Assembly: GCA_002294405.1 (NCBI GenBank)
Contig: DBFP01000014.1
Span: 2,900 to 9,764 of the forward strand
DNA from: Anaerolineales bacterium UBA877
GTDB lineage: Bacteria; Chloroflexota; Anaerolineae; Anaerolineales; Villigracilaceae
Direction of reading: 5' to 3'
Length of the DNA stretch: 6,865 nt
Part shown: positions 1 through 6,865 of the stretch, one piece after another
Layout: each line of letters opens with the position of its first letter
Numbering within the stretch: position 1 is the stretch's first letter
Notes under the pieces: model-generated
What the model was told of the DNA's origin: nothing
Database searches by the model: none
The model's input: the letters and a program-made list of their open reading frames with translations, nothing else
Program-made: the position numbers and the translations under genes

Positions 1-1
1 C

Positions 2-3000
2 CATCTCCTGCAAGAGTTGGAACTTTATTATTTATCCAATCCAGATCCTCAATTGACCTTTGCCCTACTGACCGATTTCGGGGATGCTCCTGCACAGAAC
101 ATGCCGGAAGATGAACCGCTGCTGGTGCTGGCAAGTACCGGCATCGAAAACCTCAATAAAAAGTACAACCAGGCATGCCCCTTTTATCTATTTCACCGAT
201 CGCGCGAGTGGAATCCATCGGAAGGGGTCTGGATGGGCTGGGAGCGCAAGCGCGGAAAACTGGCGGATTTTAATCGCCTGCTGCTAAGCCAGGGTTTAGC
301 ATCCTACCCGACCCAGGTTGGGGACGCGAGTATATTTCGGAGTAGTGCCGGTTCCAGCACGGGAATAGATGGTCCCGGTTCGAGCGAAGTCGTCCCGGTT
401 CCAACTGGAAACACGGGTCCTGTCATTAAATATGTCATCACGCTGGATGCGGATACTTCCCTGCCGCAGGGCAGCGCCAACCGGCTGGTCGCCACCCTGG
501 CACATCCGCTGAACCATGCCGAGTTTGCCGCAGATGGGCACTCGGTCGTTGCTGGTTATACCGTACTGCAACCGCGCGTGGCAATCAAACCCACCAGCGC
601 GAACCGTTCACCCTTTTCGCAAATATATAGCGGGAATGCCGGTTTTGATTTGTACTCCTTTGCCGTGTCGGACGTATACCAAGATCTATTTGGTGAAGGT
701 AGTTATGTTGGCAAAGGGATCTACGATGTGGCGGCTTTCGAACGCAGTCTGGAAGGTCAGATCCGAGAGAATACCCTCCTCAGTCACGACCTGTTCGAAG
801 GGATTTATGGACGCGCAGCGCTGGTCACAGACATCGTCCTGTACGAGGAATATCCATCCCGCTATCTGGGGTATGCCCGCCGCCTGCGCCGGTGGATTCG
901 CGGCGATTGGCAGCTACTGCCGTGGTTATTTCCCGTCGTCCGCACCGAAAAAGGGATGGCACCCAACCGATTGTCAACCATCAACAAATGGAAAATATTT
1001 GACAACCTGCGGCGCAGCCTTCTGCCGCTGATGTTGCTGGCGCTGCTCGCGGCGGGCTGGTTGTTCATGCCCGGCGAGCCATGGGTCTGGACTCTATTGG
1101 TGCTGCTGCCTTCCGCCATGACCGTTGCGTTGCACACTTTGCAACAGGGCAGACACAATTTTGGGCGGCTGAACCTTAAGCAGGTTTTCGAACCAACCCG
1201 GTCCCCGTTTGTCCGCTGGGTACTATCTGTTCTTTTTCTACCATACGAAGCGCTGCTCATGCTGGGGGCAATTGGGATCACATTGACCCGGCTGCTGGTT
1301 GCGCGTAAGAACCTGTTGCAATGGACAACAGCAGCAAAAACAGCGCGTTCGTTCGGCTCGAATTTGCATTACGAAACCTGGGGCGAAATGTCAGTGTCTT
1401 TGGCTTTGACTGTTCTTCTTGGGATAAGTATCGCCATATTCAAACCGATTGCTCTTTATGTGGCAATCCCCTTCCTGATTGCCTGGATCATTGCTCCCCA
1501 AATTGCCGACGTGATCAGCCGCCCTATTACTCACTCCCCCTCGCCACTCACGGAGATTCAGCGCAAACAAGTCCTCCGTCTGGCGAGGCGCACCTGGGCA
1601 TATTTTGAGCAATTTGTAGGTCCCGATGACCACTGGCTGCCCCCAGATCATTTTCAGGAGTCGCCGCGCGGCAATGTGGCCCACTACACGACGCCAACCA
1701 ATATTGGCCTGTACCTGGTGTCCACGTTATCTGCATACGAATTGGGTTACCTGGGCCTGTCCGAACTGGCAGTCCGATTACGTGTAACCTTTGAAAGCCT
1801 GGAGAAGCTGGAACATTACCGCGGGCACCTGCTTAACTGGTATGACTCGCAGTCACTGGAAGCGCTTCCGCCCCGCTACATCTCCACGGTGGATAGTGGC
1901 AACCTGGCAGCCAGCCTGATCACGGTTAAACAGGGATGCCTGGCACTGATGGATGCGCCCATTCTGGGTGACAAGCAGTGGCAGGGTTTGCTTGCAATCC
2001 TGGATATCCTGGCAGAAGCGCTACAAGCGCTGGAAAAAAACAACCCGGATACCTCTGTTGAATCATTTGAAGTCGAATTGACCAGTATTTACGAGCGCCT
2101 CAGCACGATTAAGAACCAACCTGCCGAGTGGACAAATACACTTGGTTGGCTCTCAGGAGAAGGGTGGGAACGAGTCTCGCATCGGTTGATGGATCTGCTC
2201 GAAAGCCATCCCAATCTACAGGCTGAATCCCTGTCAGAACTCCAACTCTATCTCAATTTAATGCACCACCAACTGGAAGACATGCAACGCAGTTTGGATT
2301 TGTTCGCTCCTTGGCTAAGCCGTCTGGGTGGCGTGCCCGAGTCCCGTATGCAACCAGGGACCACTCTGCCTTTTATGCAAACACCCGCTTGGCAGGAGTT
2401 TCGCGACAGCCTGCCCATTAAATTGCCCTCACTTGGACAAGCAGCAGAGGTGTATGACCACATCCTGACGGAATTGAAACTCTTCCAAGAAAAACTGAAG
2501 GATCGGGTGATCCTGGTTCCTGCACGGGATGAGGTAATCCCGGCTCCGACAGGAGATGAAGCCGCTCAAGCATGGTGTCGAAAATTGAAGCTTGATTTAT
2601 TGTCGGCACGTACAGCAGTAATGCGCCTGTTGACAAGTTTTCAAGGCATTGCAGAGCAGACGAATGCCGCGGTAACTGGTATGGATTTCCACTTTTTATT
2701 TGATGAGCACCGACAGGTGTTCCACATCGGCTATAACGCCAGCACCGAACAGCTTGACCCGAGTTATTATGATCTGCTGGCTTCCGAAGCCCGGGTTGCC
2801 AGCCTGATAGCGATTGCCAAAGGGGATGTACCGCAGAGTCACTGGCTTCATCTGGGGCGACCTGTGACGATAGTGAACGGCAAACAGGTCCTGCTCTCCT
2901 GGAGCGGCACCATGTTTGAATATCTCATGCCAGCCCTATTTACCAAAAACTATGCCGGTACTTTCCTCTCGGATAGCTGTTACGCGGCGCTCGAGGCGCA

Positions 3001-6000
3001 GATTAGTTACGGGCAGGAGAAGCAAGTACCCTGGGGTATTTCAGAATCAGGCTACTTTGCCTTTGATGTAAACCTGAATTACCAGTACCGGGCTTTTGGA
3101 GTGCCTGACCTAGGTTACAAACGCGATCTTCCTGGTGAATTGGTGGTAGCTCCCTATGCGTCCCTGATGGGACTTTCGCTGCAACCGCGGGCAGTTTTGG
3201 AAAACATGACACACCTGGAGCAATTGAATATGCTTGGGCGCTACGGCTTTTATGACGCGCTCGATTTCACCAAAACGCGCTTGCCAGCTGGAGAAGCACA
3301 TGCCACTGTGCAATCCTACATGACACACCACCAAGGAATGATCCTGTTGGCGACTTGCAACTATCTGTCTGATGATGTGATGGTGCAGCGTTTCCACTCC
3401 GACGAGCGGATCCAGAGCGTGGAACTGCTGCTTCAGGAGAAAATTCCGCAAAACCTGCCCATTGAATATCCCCATACTGATCAAGCAGCGGATTTACCCG
3501 AGAGAATCCGCTCGGTCAATAGTGCGCCCTGGCGTGTGCCAATCGATAGTCCTTTTCCGCAGGTGCATGTCCTTTCCCAGGGAGATACCAGCGTACTGAT
3601 TACCAATGCTGGAGGCGGATACAGCCAGTGGCGTGAATTTGCATTGACGCGCTGGCAGGCTGACACCACCCTTGACCAGTGGGGAACATGGATTTATATC
3701 CAGGATTGTGAGAGCGGCGCCCTCTGGTCGACCACCTGCCAGCCCTTGGGCTGTGCGCCAGAACATCAGGAAGTGTTATTTTATCCACACAAGGTGGAGT
3801 TCCAACGTTCAGACAATGAAATTTCCCTTCGCACTGGAATCACAATTGGGTCCGATGGTGTCGAAATCCGGCAGGTGACCATTTTGAATGACGGTGATCG
3901 TCCTCGACGGCTAAAATTGACCAGTTATGGGGAAGTGGTATTGGAGGTGCAGGCTGCTGACCGCCGTCATCCGGCATTCAACAAACTATTTATCGAGAGT
4001 GAATATCTCCCCCAGGAGAATGCGCTCCTGTTCCAACGTCGCCTGCGCTCTGTGGACGAAAAACAAGTCGTGCTGATACATGCTCTGCTTGTTGAAGCTG
4101 GACGTAAAACAACCGGCGACCACTCGAGGGACCGTGCTCAATTTTTGGGCAGATCCCAAACAGCGCGAACCCCGTTATGGCTGCAAAATACCAACCACAA
4201 CCCTTCGGGCATTAATGGAGGGACGCTTGACCCAATCATGTCGCTGACACAGGAAATTGACCTGCAGCCGCATGAAAGAACCAGCGTCACCTTACTGACT
4301 CTGGCAGCCCCTTCCCGCCTCGAAGCGATGGAAAAGCTGTTCCATTACCAGAGCGGACTTGCCATCCAGCATGCTTTTAATGAAGCTCAAGCCCGCGGCG
4401 AACTTGAACTGATTGAACAAGGACTGAACGCATCCTTTCTCGAAAATATCCAGCGACTTTTATCCGCCCTGCTTTATCCGGTGGGGGTATTGCGCTCCGC
4501 ACCGCACATCCTGGCTCAAAACAAGCTGGGACAGGCCGGTTTGTGGGGGTTCGGCATCCCGGGTGATTACCCCATTTTGTTGGTGCGCATCCGTGACGGC
4601 GAATCGCCCTTGTTGTCTGAAGCCCTGCAAGCTTATAACTATTGGCGCAACCATCATGTCTCGGTCAACCTGGTTATTCTCAATGAGCAGGATACCGGTT
4701 ATGCCATCGATTTGCATAACACCATTCAGCGCCAGATTGTACGCATGGGTGCGGATGGCTGGTTGAACCAGCGCGATGGCATTTTTATCCTGCGCACCGA
4801 CCAGCTTCAACAAGCAGAAAAGATTCTGCTTGAAACAGTAGCGGGTGTCATTTTGGATGAAAATAACGGAACGCTGGCTGAACATGCCCAGCGTTTAACT
4901 GCCCAGCCAACCCGCCTGCCGGGGTTCACCCTGTCCCTCCCACAGGCGCATGACCCCGAACCGACACCGCCACTCCCACTCCCAGACAATCTGTTAATGG
5001 ACAACGGATTCGGTGGATTCAGTCGTGATGGTCGGGAATACATCATACATCTAAAGCCGGGTCAGCACACGCCACACCCGTGGGTTAATGTCATTGCCAA
5101 CCCGCAATTCGGCTTCCTAGTTTCCGAAACAGGTTCAGGCTGCACCTGGGCAGAGAACAGCGGTGAGAACCGCCTGACTCCCTGGCGCAACGACCCGGTC
5201 ACTGATTTGCCGGGCGAAGCGCTCTACCTGCGTGATGAGGAAACCGGGCTGGTCTGGAGCCCGATGCTCATGCCTGCCGGGGCAGAAACAGTGCATGTGA
5301 TCCATCATGGGGCAGGCTATTCGATTTTTGAGAGTCAGAGCCACGGTTTGAATCAAACCTTGCGCTTGTTTGCAGCCTCCGATAAACCGGTAAAAATTGC
5401 TCACCTGCGCTTTCAAAATCTCTGGCAGCGTCCGCGCCGCATCACTGCAACCTACTACGCTGAATGGGTACTCGGTACAACGCGGGACACGAATCAGGCT
5501 CACATAATGCCGGAGTTCGACCCGGATAAGCATGCTTTGCTTGCCACCAATCGCTTTAACAGTGAATTCGGCGAGCGTGTGGCATTTCTGGCTGCCAATA
5601 AAAAACCGCATGGCGTGACCACAGACCGGACCGAGTTCTTGGGGCGATTTGGCAGCCTGCAAGCTCCAGCCGCCCTCGGGCGCATCGGGTTGGCAAGCGC
5701 GGTGAATGCCGGGCTGGATCCGTGCGCCGCCATCCAACTGCATGTTGACCTGGCACCCGGTGCTGCGGAGGAAGTCTTCTTCTTGATCGGAGAGGGGGCA
5801 AACCGGGCTGAAAGCCTGGCAATGATTGGGCAGGTTCAGGAACAGGGACAGATTGAATCACTCTGGAAGGCTGTCCAGAAGCAATGGGATGATCTCCTGA
5901 ACGCCATAACGGTTGAAACACCCGACCCGGGCATGGATTTAATGCTCAACCGCTGGCTGCTCTATCAGACAATCAGCTGCCGCTTGTGGGGTCGCTCAGC

Positions 6001-6865
6001 GTTGTACCAATCCAGTGGAGCCTTCGGGTTTCGGGACCAGCTTCAGGATGTGCTGGCCTTGCTTCATGCACGACCAGCTTTGGCGCGTGAACAGATACTG
6101 AACGCCGCACAACGGCAATTTGAGGCAGGCGACGTACTCCACTGGTGGCATCCGCCTTCCGGGCGAGGGGTGCGTACACATTTTTCGGACGATATGCTCT
6201 GGCTGCCGTACGTTACTTCGGAGTATGTTGCTGCCAGCGGAGATACCTCCATCCTTGGTGAGAAAATCCCCTTCCTGGTTGCAGAACAGTTCAAGCCGGA
6301 GGAAGCTGAGCGTTATGGTCAATACAAATCCACCGCTGAGGGGTATTCACTTTATGAACATTGCCGCCGGGCCATTGAAAAAGGAAGCACATCCGGTGCA
6401 CACGGCTTGCCACTGATGGGGGCGGGAGATTGGAATGATGGGATGAACCGGGTGGGTGTGGCTGGGAGCGGAGAGAGCGTGTGGTTGGGCTGGTTCCTAA
6501 ACGCCACCTTGAGGCGTTTTAGCTCGCTTTGTGAGCTGATGAAGGATGACCCGGAACCGTACCGCCAGCAGGCAGCCTACCTGGCTCGGGCTTTGGAACT
6601 GCACGCTTGGGATGGCAACTGGTATTTGCGTGCCTTCTACGATGACGGCAGTCGCCTGGGTTCAAACGAAAACAAAGAATGCCGGATCGATTCAATTGCT
6701 CAATCCTGGGCGGTACTGTCGCAAGCTGCCGATCCGCTTCGGGCGGCTCAGGCAATGGAATCCGTCAATCGACTCTTGGTGCGGGAGGCTGATCAGTTGA
6801 TCCTCTTGCTTACACCGCCCTTCAATGATACGGCAAACGATCCCGGCTACATCCGGGGCTATCCT
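2..6865 (+). CDS. ndvB: Cyclic beta-1,2-glucan synthase (NdvB/ChvB/Cgs family), partial at both ends
   Basis: This is a multidomain inner-membrane enzyme that makes cyclic beta-1,2-glucan from UDP-glucose. The frame is open for all 2288 codons, with no start or stop in the window. I checked its phase at more than twenty points and found no frameshift. Seen in order are a GT84-type transferase (DAD at 149-151, RLRRW at 294-298), about five membrane segments (340-502), a glycoamylase-like/GH189 domain (518-1149; VDSGNL, LSWSGTMFEY, PWGISES), a GH94-like first half (1188-1632), a proline-rich linker, and a GH94 module with GDWNDG at 2142-2147. Known members are about 2800 residues long, so several hundred N-terminal and roughly 200-270 C-terminal residues are probably missing. 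In the family, the transferase elongates, GH94 controls length by phosphorolysis, and the middle domain cyclises. All key motifs I can recognise are present, so I infer an active enzyme. The gene symbol is by homology only. Confidence 0.95.
308..424 (+). other. Gly/Ser/Pro/Thr-rich insert ahead of the catalytic DAD motif (residues 103-141)
   Basis: Between the conserved RKRGKLADFNRLL and the strand leading into ITLDAD lies a 39-residue low-complexity stretch, with runs such as SSAGSSTGIDGPGSS and VPVPTGNTGP. It is rich in Gly, Ser, Pro and Thr and has few hydrophobic residues, so it probably forms a flexible surface loop. From memory, typical relatives have a shorter connection here. The encoding DNA contains short imperfect repeats (see the repeat entry), which suggests growth by slippage or local duplication. 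The insert keeps the frame and the flanking motifs are intact. Confidence 0.6.
345..403. repeat. Three imperfect 12-base repeats within the coding sequence
   Basis: Copies are GTGCCGGTTCCA at 345-356, GTCCCGGTTCGA at 372-383 and GTCCCGGTTCCA at 392-403. The last two differ at one position, and the first differs from the third at one position. Starts are 27 and 20 bases apart. Because 20 is not a multiple of three, the copies are read in different frames (AGSS, GPGSS and VPVP contexts). A shorter ACGGG element also recurs after copies 1 and 3. The repeats are too few and too short to be a CRISPR array. Confidence 0.5.
1019..1507 (+). other. Membrane region with about five transmembrane segments (residues 340-502)
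   Basis: Hydrophobic segments are visible at about 340-357 (LLPLMLLALLAAGWLF), 361-380 (WVWTLLVLLPSAMTVALHTL), 406-432, 463-480 (MSVSLALTVLLGISIAIF) and 483-502 (IALYVAIPFLIAWIIAPQIA). The first follows a basic stretch (NKWKIFDNLRR), which favours a cytoplasmic side before it. The segment at 406-432 contains P414, Y415 and E416 and could be kinked. The region ends at ISRP (505-508), a usual boundary before the middle domain. In the family these helices anchor the enzyme in the inner membrane next to the transferase. The exact number and orientation are inferred from hydrophobicity by eye. Confidence 0.85.
1553..3448 (+). other. Domain: glycoamylase-like/GH189 cyclisation domain (residues 518-1149)
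   Basis: This domain closes linear beta-1,2-glucan into a ring by transglycosylation; the homologous domain of a Thermoanaerobacter synthase founded family GH189. The N-terminal part holds HYTTPTNIGLYL, NWYDSQSLEALPPRYISTVDSGNL (W613, D615, D631) and a long helical stretch (about 650-890), Leu- and Glu-rich in places. The C-terminal part, about 894-1149, is the Pfam glycoamylase-like core: MDFHFLFD, IGYN, YYDLLASEARVASL, LSWSGTMFEYLMP (E973), VPWGISESGY (E1015), LNYQYRAFGVP, VVAPYASLMG, RYGFYDALDFT (D1085) and SYMTHHQGM (H1109, H1110). I cannot assign the catalytic acid/base and nucleophile without an alignment. E973 and E1015 are the most conserved acidic candidates. Position 1085 is Asp where I remember Glu in many relatives. 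Confidence 0.88.
3563..4321 (+). other. Domain: first GH94-type beta-supersandwich (residues 1188-1440)
   Basis: The stretch begins with VHVLSQGDTSVLITNAGGGYSQW (N1202, G1204-G1206, W1210), the usual start of the N-terminal beta-supersandwich of glycosyl hydrolase family 94 (formerly GT36) proteins. It continues through WGTWIYIQDCESGALWSTTCQP, IRQVTILNDGDRPRRLKLTSYGE, HPAFNKLFIESEYL, RAQFLGR (FLGR at 1381-1384) and SGINGGTLDPIMSL, and ends in a beta-rich section before the helical EAMEKLF. Supersandwich domains of this kind pack against the (alpha/alpha)6 barrel and help in substrate binding and oligomer contacts. This copy carries no catalytic acid itself. Its counterpart is the similar domain starting near residue 1664. 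Confidence 0.8.
4322..4897 (+). other. Short helical region after the first supersandwich; probable decayed GH94 barrel (residues 1441-1632)
   Basis: This part runs from EAMEKLF to LAEHAQRL. It contains LLYPVGVLRS and LGQAGLWGFGIPGDYPILLVRI (F1517, G1518, D1522), then a predicted alpha/beta stretch (VSVNLVILNEQ, RDGIFILRTDQLQQAEKIL). LLYP...FGIPGD has the same spacing and look as LLYQ...FGFRD at the beginning of the true GH94 barrel (about 1986-2012). Here only about 110 residues follow before the linker, and there is no DWNDG motif. It is conserved in NdvB-type proteins as I remember them, so it likely has a structural role rather than a catalytic one. Confidence 0.6.
4907..4984 (+). other. 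Proline-rich interdomain linker (residues 1636-1661)
   Basis: The residues PTRLPGFTLSLP and DPEPTPPLPLP give nine prolines in 26 positions, with no hydrophobic core pattern. This separates the first GH94-like half from the phosphorylase module that starts at LLMDNGFGGFS. The DNA at the end has a small CCACTCCCACTCCC repeat encoding PLPLP. The likely role is a semi-rigid spacer; this is inference from composition. Confidence 0.65.
4991..6865 (+). other. Domain: GH94 phosphorylase-like module, C-terminally cut by the window (residues 1664-2288)
   Basis: In this family the GH94 module shortens beta-1,2-glucan by phosphorolysis and so sets the chain length before cyclisation. A beta-supersandwich opens with MDNGFGGFSRDGREY (1666-1678) and includes PWVNVIANPQFGFLVSE, ENRLTPWRNDPVTD, GLVWSPM, ATYYAEWVLG and TEFLGRFGS (FLGR 1879-1882). 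The (alpha/alpha)6 barrel begins near 1975 and shows SGAFGFRDQLQD (2005-2016), HWWHPPSGRGVRTHFSDDMLWLPY (2047-2070) and MGAGDWNDGMNRVG, whose D2143/D2146 lie in the conserved DWND motif containing the general acid Asp. W2144 and N2145 are also kept. The window stops at DPGYIRGYP; the phosphate-binding His segment (usually RENGGQYTHAA) should follow at once. All motifs expected so far are intact. Confidence 0.92.

Larger units (their letters stand above)
2..964 (+). other. Domain: GT84-type glucosyltransferase (residues 1-321)
   Basis: This domain adds glucose from UDP-glucose to a growing beta-1,2-glucan in the cytoplasm. The window enters after the domain has begun, at LLQELELYYLSNPD. Visible signatures are LLTDFGDAP (D25, probable nucleotide-binding Asp), MPEDEPLL, the block WNPSEGVWMGWERKRGKL (70-87), ITLDADTSLP with D149 and D151 (metal/UDP site), SHDLFEG with D263 (likely catalytic base) and RLRRWIRGDW (294-303) in the position of the Q/RxxRW motif. 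These are the D, DxD, D, Q/RxxRW elements of processive GT-A enzymes. I recall that the Agrobacterium enzyme builds its glucan on a tyrosine. Y218, Y226, Y235 and Y241 lie in about the right span, but I cannot say which one corresponds. Confidence 0.9.

Noticed and set aside
345..403. Possible CRISPR-like repeats
   Set aside because: There are only three 12-base imperfect copies with unequal 8-15 base gaps, inside a coding sequence, and no spacer structure.
304..495. Possible regulatory element or small antisense gene over the repeat-bearing insert
   Set aside because: The + strand frame is continuous through it with conserved protein on both sides. The minus-strand product just mirrors the Gly/Pro-rich repeats.
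516..1031. Plus-strand open frame of 171 codons in another frame
   Set aside because: It overlaps the GT84 domain with its RLRRWIRGDW motif in the true frame. Its product is Cys/Ser/Arg-rich with no domain pattern, so it is a shadow.
862..1281. Minus-strand open frame of 139 codons
   Set aside because: It is opposite the end of the transferase domain and the first membrane segments. The Arg-rich product is typical of antisense reading of a coding region.
4460..4885. Minus-strand open frame of 141 codons that looks protein-like in places
   Set aside because: The + strand here encodes the conserved LGQAGLWGFGIPGDYPILL segment in an unbroken frame, and no independent start signal or family motif supports the antisense reading.
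5135..5743. Minus-strand open frame of 202 codons
   Set aside because: It lies wholly opposite the conserved GH94 supersandwich coding sequence. Its translation shows no recognisable motif, and the + strand frame has clear family motifs throughout.
2..6865. Possibility that the window holds several separate genes (transferase, glycoamylase, phosphorylase) in an operon
   Set aside because: There is no stop codon or frame change between the domains, and the domain order matches the single-chain NdvB/Cgs synthase.

Overview
The window is the interior of one very large gene. Frame 2 of the + strand (codons starting at base 2) is open from the first to the last base, 2288 codons with no stop and no frameshift. 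It carries the domain order of a cyclic beta-1,2-glucan synthase (NdvB/ChvB/Cgs family). Neither the true start codon nor the stop codon is inside the window, so no promoter, ribosome binding site, terminator or neighbouring gene can be described. There is no intergenic DNA, and I see no tRNA, rRNA, mobile element or CRISPR array.

Layout by residue (counted from base 2). Residues 1-321 are the main part of a family GT84-type glucosyltransferase domain. Residues 340-502 hold about five membrane-spanning segments. Residues 518-1149 are the large middle domain (glycoamylase-like, now placed in GH189), which closes the linear glucan into a ring. Residues 1188-1632 are a first GH94-like half: a beta-supersandwich followed by a short, apparently decayed helical part. 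Residues 1636-1661 are a proline-rich linker. Residues 1664-2288 are the GH94 phosphorylase-like module with an intact GDWNDG motif, cut off by the window end at DPGYIRGYP.

How the parts work together, from knowledge of the family: the GT domain extends a beta-1,2-glucan from UDP-glucose on the cytoplasmic side, with the membrane segments anchoring the enzyme. The GH94 module trims chains by phosphorolysis and so sets their length. The middle domain joins the ends by transglycosylation. The cyclic product is usually exported by a separate ABC transporter (NdvA/ChvA), which is not in this window.

The host cannot be fixed from one gene. Base composition is moderate, and the protein follows the family consensus but differs from the alphaproteobacterial proteins as I remember them. 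An environmental bacterium outside the Rhizobiales, possibly Chloroflexota, is a weak guess. This is a recognisable system rather than an undescribed one. The points worth a second look are a Gly/Ser/Pro-rich insert just before the catalytic DAD motif, encoded by short DNA repeats, and traces of an old internal duplication of the GH94 module.
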